The notes beneath the pieces were generated by a model. That model saw nothing but the letters and a program-made list of their open reading frames with translations. It was not told the DNA's origin and did not search any database. A stretch of DNA of 64,000 nt from Sphingomonas kaistensis (lineage in GTDB: Bacteria; Pseudomonadota; Alphaproteobacteria; Sphingomonadales; Sphingomonadaceae), in NCBI RefSeq assembly GCF_011927725.1, contig NZ_JAATJC010000001.1, positions 2,363,001-2,427,000 on the forward strand, in the 5' to 3' direction. Made by a program: the position numbers and the translations under genes. How positions within the stretch are numbered: the first letter of the stretch is position 1; each line of letters starts with the position of its first letter. This document shows positions 16,265-23,045 of this stretch, in pieces.

Positions 16265-16293
16265 TTTAGCGCATACTTTTGTCCGCGTGTCAA
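16265..16293 (-). promoter_or_regulatory. Possible late-operon promoter
   Basis: On the minus strand a consensus -35 TTGACA (16288-16293) is followed after 17 bases by GCTAAA (16265-16270), a weak -10. It lies in the gap before the HNH/terminase genes, where a late promoter would be useful, but the -10 match is poor and TTG could equally be a codon. Confidence 0.25.
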
Positions 16294-16850
16294 GCCACCT
16301 CTCCGACTTGGTCGAGATGTCGCCGCAGCTGGGCAATGGCGAGGCGGAAGGATCGCACCAGCCTTCCCATCGGTCGGCCGTCCAGCACGACACGCTCGAA
16401 CAGGTGCACCAGCATCGGATCGATGGCAGTGCGCGCCTCGCTGAATAGGTGCCGAGCCCTCGCCTGCTCGACATGCTTTGACAGGTGGGTGAAGCCAGTC
16501 GTCGCAGCGCCTACGGATCCGCCATAGTTCGCCGTGACACCGACTGTGTCGAAGCCGGCGCAATGCTGGTCGATGTACCACTGGCAGGTTGCCGCCTCGG
16601 CCTGAGTGATGACGCGCGCCTTGACCAGCGACTGCAGCTTCGGCGTGCGCCGGATGGTCTTGGTTTCCCCTGACCGGATCGAATGCCGCTGATCGCCATC
16701 GCTGCGATTGGCAACGTCGATCTCCTCGAAGGCGCCTGGCCTAGCCTGCTCGATCGGCAGGAGGATGCGCGCCATTCGAGTGGCGGGATCGACCCGGGCA
16801 GCGCGGATCTTGCGGCTGGGCTCCTCGCGTCTCCGCTTACCCTTCGCCAT
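16290..16850 (-). CDS. Phage protein with DUF6456-like helical C-terminus, possible regulator
   Basis: 186 residues. A basic, probably disordered N-terminus (MAKGKRRREEPSRKIRAAR) is followed by KLQSLVKARVITQAEAATCQ and WYIDQHCAGFDTVGVTANYG, then a helical part VHLFERVVLDGRPMGRLVRS and AIAQLRRHLDQ. The layout (acquire-helix, Y-G/W turn, helices ending in R-L-A-x-x-x-L-x-x-H) resembles DUF6456-type proteins and phage late regulators; the match is by eye and weak. Its place at the junction of replication and packaging genes fits a late-gene activator. Confidence 0.5.
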   Translation of the reverse strand: MAKGKRRREEPSRKIRAARVDPATRMARILLPIEQARPGAFEEIDVANRSDGDQRHSIRSGETKTIRRTPKLQSLVKARVITQAEAATCQWYIDQHCAGFDTVGVTANYGGSVGAATTGFTHLSKHVEQARARHLFSEARTAIDPMLVHLFERVVLDGRPMGRLVRSFRLAIAQLRRHLDQVGEVA

Positions 16851-17049
16851 GCGACGCCTCCTCGTGTGGGGGACGGGTAGGGACGGGTGGGGACGGGTCT
16901 AACCTATTGTCCTCATGTGCGCGCATGTGGAGGGAATAGTCCAATAACCCGTCCCCACTCGTCCCCACCCGCCACACGTTGTTGAATTCATTACGTATTG
17001 TTTCGCGCAACCCGACCCCCAAGCCGTCCCCCACCCGTCCCCCGATCAT
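16837..17049 (-). CDS. Doubtful 70-aa frame over the iteron region
   Basis: The frame starts with an ATGA overlap on the helicase stop and ends inside the next gene, which would suit a coupled small gene. The translated product is low-complexity and mirrors the DNA repeats (VGTSGDGLLD; PSPPVPTRPP). I think the repeats are the functional element and the frame is incidental, but coding cannot be excluded. Confidence 0.25.
   Translation of the reverse strand: MIGGRVGDGLGVGLRETIRNEFNNVWRVGTSGDGLLDYSLHMRAHEDNRLDPSPPVPTRPPHEEASHGEG
16867..17043. repeat. GGACGGGT repeat field, candidate phage replication origin
   Basis: Three tandem 10-bp units GGACGGGTRG begin at 16871, 16881 and 16891. Copies in the opposite orientation lie at about 16948-16970 (ACCCGTCCCC, ACTCGTCCCC) and 17023-17043. 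Between them are AT-richer stretches (16901-16947 and 16985-17005). Iterons placed directly beside the gene of an SF3 replicative helicase suggest the binding sites of that protein, as the P4 alpha protein binds its own repeats. The repeats are seen directly; the origin function is inferred. Confidence 0.6.
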
Positions 17050-18431
17050 GCGAAACGCTCCTCTTGCTGACGAAGGCTGAGGCCGACGTAGCTCCGGACG
17101 CCGTGGCTTTTGCGCTTGCGGAAACCTTGTTTCTCGATCTTGGCGGCGAAGGTGACGAGCGTGCCCGGCGCCTCGCCATTGCTCCGGGCATAGTCGGTCC
17201 AGTCACGGAACAGGTTGGCGGGAAGATCCCACATCTCGGGGCCGACCTCACAACGGTCCTCGACCCACTGGCTGAACAGGTCCTGCTCGTCGAAATACTC
17301 GTCTGTCGCGGCGACGACCGACTGAGGCCGGCCAAGGCGCTGCTGCTGCCAATCGAGACACCCACGGAGCGCCCAGGCGAGGATGCGCGGGCTTTCTTCC
17401 TGCAGCTTCTGCTCGAGCCTCAGATCGGGCTCGGCGGGCTTGTGGACGAAGGGCAGCATGTTGAAGCGGCGCCGCATCGCGGCGTCGACCGAGTGCAGCG
17501 CGGGCTGGTGATTGCCGGCGAACAGAAGCTTGAACTGGGGCACGTAGGAGAAGAAGTCCTGCCGCATGAAACGGGCCGTGATCTTGTCGCCGCCGGTCAG
17601 GGCCTTGATGCGCGCCTCGGCCCAAGCGCGGCCCTCCTCCGTCTCGCTGGCAGTGACCAGGCGGGCGCCCTTGAGCATGGCCAGCTCGGTTGGATGGCTG
17701 CTGAACTTGGACGCGGTGAAGGTGTCCATCGGCGCGCTCACGGCATAGTCGCCGAGGATGTGCACCAGCATGTTGAGGAACACGCTCTTACCGTTGCCGC
17801 CGGGTCCGTAGATGAAAAACAGCGCGTGTTCGGTGGTCAGGCCAGTGAGGCAATAGCCCGCGATGCGCTGGAGGTAGGTCATCATTTCCTCGTCGCCGCG
17901 GGTCGCGTCGTGAAGGAACTTGAGCCACAGCGTCGGCTCCCGGCTGTCGGGCGCGCAACCGGTCAATTTCGTGATGAAGTCCTCGGGCCGCGGCTGGTGC
18001 ATCTTGCCGGTACGGAGATTCAGCGTTCCCTTGGGGGTGCCGATGACCCACGGATCATTGTCCCAGATCTCGCTGGTGGTGGCATGGGTCGGATCAGCCT
18101 GCGCGAAGGATTCTGCTCCACGCGCGACGGATGCCTTGCAGACCGCCTTCTTGCCGGCACCAAGCTCGCGGCCGATCTCGCGGGCGTAGTGGAAGGCGAC
18201 AGGCACATCGAGCTGGCGCCAGTGCGTATGGCTCCACTGAAACCAGCGCCCCGCGTTGTGATCGAAGCGCATCGTTTCCCCGAACTTGCGGGTGAAGGCG
18301 AGCGCGATCGCGTCCTCACTGACCTCGGCGAGCTGGGCGCCGGGCAGGACATGCACGTTGTCGTAGGGATCTTCTTCGTGCGGCGGCGGGAACATGCCTT
18401 CGAAGAACTCGCCATCATCAGCCACGCGCAT
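17046..18431 (-). CDS. SF3 replicative helicase (P4 alpha / D5-type), no primase domain
   Basis: 461 residues. The first 190 residues match the D5_N-like region (GETMRFDHNAGRWFQWSHTH; DNDPWVIGTPKGTLNLRTGK). The helicase core has Walker A FIYGPGGNGKSVFLNMLVHI (near residue 210), Walker B-like ARLVTASETE, motif C FKLLFAGNHQPAL and an Arg finger in MRRRF. The N-terminal primase half of P4 alpha is absent, so priming must come from elsewhere. The start at 18431 has a GGAGGGG ribosome binding site and overlaps the upstream gene by 14 bases; Met at 18470 is less likely. Confidence 0.92.
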   Translation of the reverse strand: MRVADDGEFFEGMFPPPHEEDPYDNVHVLPGAQLAEVSEDAIALAFTRKFGETMRFDHNAGRWFQWSHTHWRQLDVPVAFHYAREIGRELGAGKKAVCKASVARGAESFAQADPTHATTSEIWDNDPWVIGTPKGTLNLRTGKMHQPRPEDFITKLTGCAPDSREPTLWLKFLHDATRGDEEMMTYLQRIAGYCLTGLTTEHALFFIYGPGGNGKSVFLNMLVHILGDYAVSAPMDTFTASKFSSHPTELAMLKGARLVTASETEEGRAWAEARIKALTGGDKITARFMRQDFFSYVPQFKLLFAGNHQPALHSVDAAMRRRFNMLPFVHKPAEPDLRLEQKLQEESPRILAWALRGCLDWQQQRLGRPQSVVAATDEYFDEQDLFSQWVEDRCEVGPEMWDLPANLFRDWTDYARSNGEAPGTLVTFAAKIEKQGFRKRKSHGVRSYVGLSLRQQEERFA

Positions 18432-18765
18432 CCACCCCTCCCCCGTCAGGATGGGCGATCCTGTACGCAATGGTTTCCAGCCCGGTGGCGCAGCTGAGCA
18501 GCCGGATGAGCTGGGCTCGGATGTCGCGTAGGATGTCGAGAGGGATCCGGGCGAACGCCACGTCTCGAGCGAGGCGCTCCACCTCCGCTAGCGTCCCCGC
18601 CGCCTCGGCGCTGCAGCGGGTCAACCCCCGCGTCGCTTGGTCGCGGGCGAACAGGATCGCGCAGCGCAGAGCGATCTCTTCACCTTCGATGCCAGGGACG
18701 AAGGTGCGCACCTGTGGCTCGTATTGCGCAATGCGCTTTGGAAGGATGTTGGCGGGCGCGTTCAT
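18418..18765 (-). CDS. Phage protein of unknown function, all-helical
   Basis: 115 residues starting MNAPANILPKRIAQYEPQVR. It is helical, with AALRCAILFARDQATRGLTR-type and LARDVAFARIPLDILRDIRA segments and a C-terminal LLSCATGLETIAYRIAHPDG. It stands immediately upstream of the helicase and overlaps it, suggesting a replication accessory protein such as a loader or regulator; this is inferred from context only. The frame is open far upstream, but that part is Arg/Ser-rich and lies across another gene, so Met at 18765 is used. Confidence 0.6.
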   Translation of the reverse strand: MNAPANILPKRIAQYEPQVRTFVPGIEGEEIALRCAILFARDQATRGLTRCSAEAAGTLAEVERLARDVAFARIPLDILRDIRAQLIRLLSCATGLETIAYRIAHPDGGGVDARG

Positions 18766-18835
18766 GGCACCACCTTGCACGGTACCGCGCGCATGATCCT
18801 GCGCTTCGAAGGCAAGATCGTGTAAGATCCTACGC

Positions 18836-19267
18836 TCATAGCCCGGGCCGATCGATGAAGGGCGCGCCGGCCTCGCGCAGGAATGCCAGCGCATGGTCCG
18901 CGTCGCGGCTGACCGTCGCCGATTGCCCGTTCCGCGTCCGCCCTTTCGTCTTCGCGTCTTGCATGTTCTCTGCTTGCGTTCCCCACCAGAGGTGCTCTGG
19001 GTTGGTGCAGATCGGATTATCGCAGGTGTGACAGGCCATGTGGCTTGGCGACGGCTGCGGTCGCCCAGCGAGCTCAAGGCTGACGTGCGTAGCGAGACGC
19101 GTCTTCTTGTTGATGCGTAGATAGCCGTAGCCGATGCCGTTGTGGCAACCGGTCCAGCCCCAGCAGCCCTCCTGGCGCACGACGAACTTGTCGAACCGCT
19201 CAGACAGCGGACGATCACGCCGGGCAAGTTCCTGCGCCCGGCCTTCCGATGTCGACCACCAAGCCAT
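18836..19267 (-). CDS. Phage HNH endonuclease (HNH_3 type)
   Basis: 143 residues. The core is RLATHVSLELAGRPQPSPSH, then ACHTCDNPICTNPEHLWWGT and QAENMQDAKTKGRTRNG, the usual HNH_3 order of a His, C-x2-C, N-P-x-H-L and a basic helix. WGWTGCHNGIGYGYLRINKK upstream is also typical. This is a free-standing, homing-type nuclease. ATG at 19267 overlaps the VRR-NUC stop as TGATG, which sets the start. It ends 70 bases before the next gene. Confidence 0.88.
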   Translation of the reverse strand: MAWWSTSEGRAQELARRDRPLSERFDKFVVRQEGCWGWTGCHNGIGYGYLRINKKTRLATHVSLELAGRPQPSPSHMACHTCDNPICTNPEHLWWGTQAENMQDAKTKGRTRNGQSATVSRDADHALAFLREAGAPFIDRPGL

Positions 19268-19629
19268 CAGGTAAGCCTTCCGAAAAAGGGGAAACCCTCG
19301 TGCCGCAGGAACTCGAGCGCGCTGTCGGCATCGCGAAAGACGCCGCAAGGAAAGCCCATTGCGTGAAGCCGATCCAGCCACTCGCCTTGGTGCGCCGACA
19401 CCCGGCCCTTCGCCGTCTTAATCTCCAGGAATGCGATCTTGCCCGGCGCGATCGCCATCAGGTCGGGAAAGCCGGTCGCCATGCCTTCGCGCTTGGCGCG
19501 CGCGGCCGCCCACTGGGTTCGCTTGGCAGCGTTCGGCACCGCGACGATCGACACGCCGGGGCAAACGATCTTCGCGCGTGAGCGGAAGAGCGTGACGATC
19601 GCGATCTCGGACAGGGGCTCAGACGCCAC
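19267..19629 (-). CDS. VRR-NUC domain nuclease
   Basis: 120 residues, GTG start. The PD-(D/E)XK-type VRR-NUC core is visible: PNAAKRTQWAAARAKREGMA, then TGFPDLMAIAPGKIAFLEIK with Asp and E-x-K, followed by AHQGEWLDRLHAMGFPCGVF. Phage stand-alone VRR-NUC proteins have been linked to branched-DNA cleavage, standing in for Holliday-junction resolvases. It overlaps the upstream 74-aa gene and the HNH gene downstream, so it belongs to the replication operon. Confidence 0.9.
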   Translation of the reverse strand: MASEPLSEIAIVTLFRSRAKIVCPGVSIVAVPNAAKRTQWAAARAKREGMATGFPDLMAIAPGKIAFLEIKTAKGRVSAHQGEWLDRLHAMGFPCGVFRDADSALEFLRHEGFPFFGRLT

Positions 19630-19843
19630 CGAGCGCCTCCCGCATCTTGGCGCGCTTCTGCGTTGCGACGGTCAGCTCGTAACCAGCCCGGCGCTCGCTC
19701 AGCCGATAGGTCCGCGCGAGGCTCTCAGGCGTGATGCGCGCGAAGGCGTCGTCGGAGCAGCCGAACAGAAAGATGGCGGCGCCGGCGAGCGCATCCGGGC
19801 TGTCGATGCCCGGCCGTGCGGGGGTTTGGTAACGGGCCCTCAC
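19619..19843 (-). CDS. Small phage protein, 74 aa
   Basis: A GTG-started frame beginning MRARYQTPARPGIDSPDALA and ending REALGGV. It contains FARITPESLARTYRLSERRA, reminiscent of a helix-turn-helix (T-P-E-S-L-A-x-x-Y-x-L-S-x-R). It overlaps its neighbours on both sides (GTGA at the start, 11 bases at the end), which supports translation. A DNA-binding role is possible but unproven. Confidence 0.6.
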   Translation of the reverse strand: MRARYQTPARPGIDSPDALAGAAIFLFGCSDDAFARITPESLARTYRLSERRAGYELTVATQKRAKMREALGGV

Positions 19844-20826
19844 GCCGCGGCCTTCTCGCGCTCGCGCTGCCGTTCCCGCTCGGCCATCTCCAGCAGGTCT
19901 TTCAGCGGGACGTTCTTGGCCTGCCCCACCTGGAACAGGATCGACGAGCCGCCATGAACTGCCATGCTGCAGACCGGTGCGTGACGGCGCGCGAGGATGC
20001 TCTTGGCGTGGTCGACATCGGTGATGGCGTCATCGGGCAGTTCGGGCGCCCGCGGCATCTTCGGGACGAACGTGATGGTCTGAGGCGGCGCGACCGGTAC
20101 GAAGGGCTTCGGTGCGGGAGGAGGCGCGGGTTGTGGCGCTGCAGCAACCGGCGGTGCAGCGGCGGCCTTCAGGGTCTGCTGCGCGCGGCGCCCGCCTTCC
20201 GCCCGGCGCTCGGCCAGCACGGCGGCATCCAGCTTCACCCCGATCTTGCGCGCCTGCTGGCGGATGGTGTCGACAGTGCGACCGGGCAGATGGTCGACAC
20301 AGGCTTGCGGACCACCGGCGGGATAGTGGGCGCGGATGACGGCGTTCTCGGCCTCCTGCCACCCGTTCTTGCGAACCGGCGGACGCTTCGTCTCCGTCTG
20401 CAGCCCAAGCCGCGAGGCCCGGATCATGATGGCGCGCTCTTTGCGATGCGGCAAGCGGGCCTTGCAGCCCTCTACACCCTCGGTTGGGTAGAGGTCGCGA
20501 AGGATTTGCTCCTCGCCGACCGTCCAGGCATCTCGGTGCGGTTTGCCGGCGCGGGCGGGCTGGTCAGGGTCAGCCGGCATGGGCAAGGGAAACGGGTGAG
20601 CGGCAGCTTTGGGGCGCTCGTCGGCGGTCGCCCCAGCCCGGGCCTCGGCGACGGTAAGCACCGCGGCCTCCCCCAGCAGCCGCGCCCGGACGGCCTGAAG
20701 CCCGTCGACCGTCGCCTCGAGCTCGACCAGGCGCGCGCCCACCGTCGCCAGTTCGGCCCCCACCCTGCCCAGCTGCTCGTCGATCTGCGCGACGAACTCG
20801 GCTGCGATCTGATCGGCGCCTATCAT
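19840..20826 (-). CDS. SANT/Myb-like double-domain phage DNA-binding protein
   Basis: 328 residues. An N-terminal coiled coil (residues 1-55: VAQIDEQLGRVGAELATVGA) is followed by two SANT/Myb-like units, RDAWTVGEEQILRDLYPTEG (about residues 100-145) and NGWQEAENAVIRAHYPAGGP (about 155-200). Each unit has the W-x3-E...L/I...Y-P-x-x-G spacing and an R-x-x-x-I-x-x-x-A-x-x-x-G-L/V recognition helix. A Pro/Ala-rich linker (residues 215-260) and a basic C-terminal helix (RERQREREKAAA) follow. The tandem domains suggest sequence-specific DNA binding, possibly in replication or control of the leftward operon. Confidence 0.75.
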   Translation of the reverse strand: MIGADQIAAEFVAQIDEQLGRVGAELATVGARLVELEATVDGLQAVRARLLGEAAVLTVAEARAGATADERPKAAAHPFPLPMPADPDQPARAGKPHRDAWTVGEEQILRDLYPTEGVEGCKARLPHRKERAIMIRASRLGLQTETKRPPVRKNGWQEAENAVIRAHYPAGGPQACVDHLPGRTVDTIRQQARKIGVKLDAAVLAERRAEGGRRAQQTLKAAAAPPVAAAPQPAPPPAPKPFVPVAPPQTITFVPKMPRAPELPDDAITDVDHAKSILARRHAPVCSMAVHGGSSILFQVGQAKNVPLKDLLEMAERERQREREKAAA

Positions 20827-21275
20827 GCCGCGGCCCTCAGGCTAAGGCGTTCGCGCATCGCATCGATCGACTTGCCGACCTCTTCGATCGAATGGCGCAT
20901 CGCCGCCAGTTCGCGGTCGTCGACCCGATCATCCTCCAGCGCGACCGACAGCTCGAACATCAGTTTGGTGATGCAGGAGGCGGTCTTCCGGCTGATCTCC
21001 CCGGCGTTGGTGTCGACCAGCTTCTTTCCGAAGTGTGCGGCCAAGCCGTCGAGCGCGTTCTCGTTGACGAGCAGCGCGTTCCAGCTGAGGTCGAGGCGCA
21101 TCGTGGCGACCTCGTCACGCGCCTTGCGAACGGTCTTCTCGTCGCATCCAATAGTCAGGCCAACGCGCGTGGGGCCGCTGTCGTGGCACGGTTTGAGCAG
21201 GCCGCCGGCGAGCAGGTGACGGGCTTCCTGTTCCGTCAGCGGCTTCACAGGCGGTATGACACGGCGGTCAGGCAT
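20823..21275 (-). CDS. Early leftward regulator-like phage protein
   Basis: 150 residues starting MPDRRVIPPVKPLTEQEARH. The segment SGPTRVGLTIGCDEKTVRKA has the shape of a helix-turn-helix (V-G-L-T-I-G-C-D-E-K-T-V-R-K-A), and the C-terminal half is a coiled coil (AAMRHSIEEVGKSIDAMRER). This combination resembles CII-type or other early phage activators. It is third in the leftward operon after the Cro-like gene. Function is inferred. Confidence 0.65.
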   Translation of the reverse strand: MPDRRVIPPVKPLTEQEARHLLAGGLLKPCHDSGPTRVGLTIGCDEKTVRKARDEVATMRLDLSWNALLVNENALDGLAAHFGKKLVDTNAGEISRKTASCITKLMFELSVALEDDRVDDRELAAMRHSIEEVGKSIDAMRERLSLRAAA

Positions 21276-21441
21276 GGGTTACTCCGCAAGAATGAAGACG
21301 ACCCTGGCCACCCTTCCCCACAGTCCATCCGCAATGCGGTGCCCGCGTGGAGTTGACGCTCGACGAGCGCAGGGTGGCCTTGTGCAGCTGGGTCGTGGTG
21401 GCTGCTGGGAGTGGCGGGCGGGTGGGGATGGGATTGCTCAT
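21268..21441 (-). CDS. Small uncertain phage gene, 57 aa
   Basis: MSNPIPTRPPLPAATTTQLH to SCGVTHA. The ATG overlaps the stop of the YdaS-like gene (ATGA) and the stop overlaps the start of the next gene, so it fits perfectly in a coupled operon. Against it are a Thr/Ser-rich, unstructured product and codon use that looks less biased than its neighbours. It could be a real small protein or a translational bridge. Confidence 0.4.
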   Translation of the reverse strand: MSNPIPTRPPLPAATTTQLHKATLRSSSVNSTRAPHCGWTVGKGGQGRLHSCGVTHA

Positions 21442-21650
21442 GCCGCGTTCTCGCGCGGGTAGATGTCGGGGCGCAGATCATGACGGCTGATCCCGGTCTC
21501 GGCTTCGGTTCGAAGAACGAACTCAGCAGGAAGGGCCTTGCCGTTGTTGAGCCACGCCCAGACGGTCGGCTGCGAGACACCGTGCAGTCTGGCGAAGGCG
21601 GATTGCCCTCCAGCCTTGTCGACGGCGAGCTTGAGTGCTTTGTTGCCCAT
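21438..21650 (-). CDS. YdaS/Cro-like repressor
   Basis: 70 residues, MGNKALKLAVDKAGGQSAFA, with the helix-turn-helix FARLHGVSQPTVWAWLNNGK. The A-V-x-x-A-G-G-Q-S-x-F-A-R-x-x-G-V-S-Q-x-T-V-x-x-W pattern is typical of the YdaS family, the Cro counterpart of many prophages. It is divergent from the CI-like gene across 84 bases of operators and heads the leftward lytic operon. The predicted promoter places the transcription start at, or within a base or two of, the ATG. Confidence 0.9.
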   Translation of the reverse strand: MGNKALKLAVDKAGGQSAFARLHGVSQPTVWAWLNNGKALPAEFVLRTEAETGISRHDLRPDIYPRENAA

Positions 21651-21657
21651 ACCCCCA

Positions 21658-21685
21658 CGTATAGCGAAGGCTATAGACCGGTCAA
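21658..21685 (-). promoter_or_regulatory. Leftward lytic promoter (P of the Cro-like operon)
   Basis: On the minus strand TTGACC (21680-21685) is followed by 16 bases and TATACG (21658-21663). The start of transcription is predicted at about 21651, next to the ATG at 21650, implying a nearly leaderless message. Operator O1 covers the -10 region. Confidence 0.6.
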
Positions 21686-21723
21686 TAGCCAATCCGATAT
21701 GGCGTTCTATAGGGATGCCTATA
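21660..21723. promoter_or_regulatory. CI/Cro operator cluster in the divergent control region
   Basis: Three dyads share TATAG half-sites: TATAGC-GAAG-GCTATA (21660-21675), CTATAGACCGGTCAATAG (21671-21688, one mismatched pair) and TATAGG-GATG-CCTATA (21708-21723). The first overlaps the -10 of the leftward promoter. The last overlaps TATAAA (21720-21725), a probable -10 of the repressor promoter, so the repressor would also control itself. Confidence 0.7.
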
Positions 21724-21734
21724 AATTCGGGCAG

Positions 21735-22400
21735 ATGACTGTCGGTGACCGAATTGACGAACGGCTGCAGAAGCTGGGCATGAGCCAGGCGGAACTTGCG
21801 CGCCGCGTGAAGGTGTCTCAGCCGACGATCAACGCCCTGATCCGCGGCAACAACACGACCTCAAAGCATCTGCACCGGATCGCGGCCGAACTGGAGACGT
21901 CGCCGGCGTTTCTAGCGGGCGAGACCGACAACGATGCGCCGGTGGCCACGGCGCCCTCTGCTCTCGAGGCGCTGACCGAGAAGCTGGATCTCGCAATCGT
22001 GCCGGAGCTCGAGCTCGGCTATTCAATGGGCGGCGGGACGACGATCTTCGAGCAGTACGAGCAGAAGGGCATCGTCCCCTTCCAGCGCGCATGGCTGCGC
22101 AGCATGATGCGGGGCACAGTCGCCGACCTGTTCGTGGCGCGGGGCGAAGGCGATTCGATGCAGCCGACGATCCTCGACGGCGACATCGTTCTGGTCGACA
22201 CCGCGCAGAAGGACATCCGTCAGCAGGATCGCATCTGGGCCGTGGCCTATGGCGACCTGGGTGTCATCAAGCGGGTTCGTCGCACCCCAAAGGGCTCCTA
22301 CCTCCTGCTTTCGGACAATGCCGCGGTGCCGCCGGTCGAGTGCGTCGACGAGGAGATGCAGGTCGTCGGGCGGGTGATCTGGATCGGGCGCCGGATATGA
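21735..22400 (+). CDS. CI/LexA-like prophage repressor (S24)
   Basis: 221 residues. The N-terminal helix-turn-helix is MSQAELARRVKVSQPTINAL (about residues 16-35). A linker leads to a peptidase S24 domain with FVARGEGDSMQPTILDGDIV (Ser of G-D-S-M) and GDLGVIKRVRR (catalytic Lys). Such repressors keep the prophage silent and cleave themselves when RecA is activated. The start at 21735 places the HTH at the usual distance; an upstream Met (21699) lies within the operators. The predicted transcript start is only a few bases before the ATG. Confidence 0.93.
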   Translation: MTVGDRIDERLQKLGMSQAELARRVKVSQPTINALIRGNNTTSKHLHRIAAELETSPAFLAGETDNDAPVATAPSALEALTEKLDLAIVPELELGYSMGGGTTIFEQYEQKGIVPFQRAWLRSMMRGTVADLFVARGEGDSMQPTILDGDIVLVDTAQKDIRQQDRIWAVAYGDLGVIKRVRRTPKGSYLLLSDNAAVPPVECVDEEMQVVGRVIWIGRRI

Positions 22401-22687
22401 GAGTGATCCTCATTTGCGTTGCGGCCTTGGTGCTAGCGGGGTGCAAGCCCTCGCTAGAGGAACAGGCCCGCGCAGGCCTCCGTTCCAAGCTCAAGGATGC
22501 CGAAACCGCGCAGTTCATAGAGCTGCGCAAAGACTCGCTTGGCAGGATATGCGGCCAGGTGAATTCGAAGAACTCGTTCGGCGCCTATGCTGGGTACAGT
22601 CACTTCTATGTGTGGGACAAACTCGTCCACGTCGACGACGACGATAGCGACTTCAAGCTAGCGCGCGAGATGTGCAAAAACGCCTAA
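22397..22687 (+). CDS. Prophage lipoprotein co-expressed with the repressor
   Basis: 96 residues. MRVILICVAALVLAGCKPSL is a lipoprotein signal with the lipobox L-A-G-C (Cys16). The mature part contains ETAQFIELRKDSLGRICGQV and SHFYVWDKL, a short soluble domain with two further Cys. Its ATG overlaps the repressor stop (ATGA), so it should be made in the lysogen. The combination suggests a lysogenic-conversion or superinfection-exclusion role at the cell envelope; this is inferred. The domain recalls small host lipoproteins with an I-C-G-x-V-N motif. Confidence 0.8.
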   Translation: MRVILICVAALVLAGCKPSLEEQARAGLRSKLKDAETAQFIELRKDSLGRICGQVNSKNSFGAYAGYSHFYVWDKLVHVDDDDSDFKLAREMCKNA

Positions 22688-22702
22688 CTATCGGTTTTCC
22701 TA

Positions 22703-22730
22703 TTGACTAGCCTATAGGCTTGGCTATGCT
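22703..22730 (+). promoter_or_regulatory. Rightward early promoter with CI-type operator in the spacer
   Basis: TTGACT (22703-22708), 16-base spacer, TATGCT (22725-22730). The spacer holds the perfect palindrome AGCCTATAGGCT (22709-22720), which contains the CTATAG core of the repressor operators. The start of transcription would be at or just before the ATG at 22737, so this message too would be almost leaderless. Confidence 0.6.
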
Positions 22731-22736
22731 GCCTCC

Positions 22737-23045
22737 ATGATTACGGAGGTCGCCTTGCCCCAATCCACCACCCACCGCCGCGCCTGGATCGATGCCCGCC
22801 TCGCCGAGCATGCGGCCGCCGAGCGCGCGAAGAATCCCAAGCTCACTGCCTCGCTCGACGCGATCGAGCGCGCCTTCCCGCATCCCAACCCGCCGAGCCT
22901 TGAGGATCGCTACCCGTTCATCGCGTTGAACCTGTCGCTGGAATATGCGCGGCGGTTCCAGGGCGCGAACGTGCTGATCGGCGACGGGTTCGTTGAGGTC
23001 GAGACGCGTGACCTCGGCGGCGACCGGCATCGGGTGGCAGCATGA
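22737..23045 (+). CDS. First gene of rightward early operon, unknown function
   Basis: 102 residues, MITEVALPQSTTHRRAWIDA, hydrophilic, with a helix (HAAAERAKNPKLTASLDAIE) and DRYPFIALNLSLEYARRFQG. It is directly downstream of the repressor-controlled promoter and overlaps the next gene by 4 bases (ATGA). First genes of early operons often modify host functions or block defence; nothing in the sequence proves this. No family recognised. Confidence 0.6.
   Translation: MITEVALPQSTTHRRAWIDARLAEHAAAERAKNPKLTASLDAIERAFPHPNPPSLEDRYPFIALNLSLEYARRFQGANVLIGDGFVEVETRDLGGDRHRVAA

Noticed and set aside
16867..17043. CRISPR-like repeat array
   Set aside because: Units are 10 bp, contiguous, in both orientations and without unique spacers; no cas genes.
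18418..19227. Extended 269-codon frame upstream of the helicase
   Set aside because: Only the last 115 codons look like a protein; the first part is Arg/Ser-rich and lies antiphase over the HNH gene.
21245..21658. 137-codon minus-strand frame across the Cro-like gene
   Set aside because: Ser/Pro/Arg-rich shadow of the YdaS-like gene, which has the recognisable HTH.
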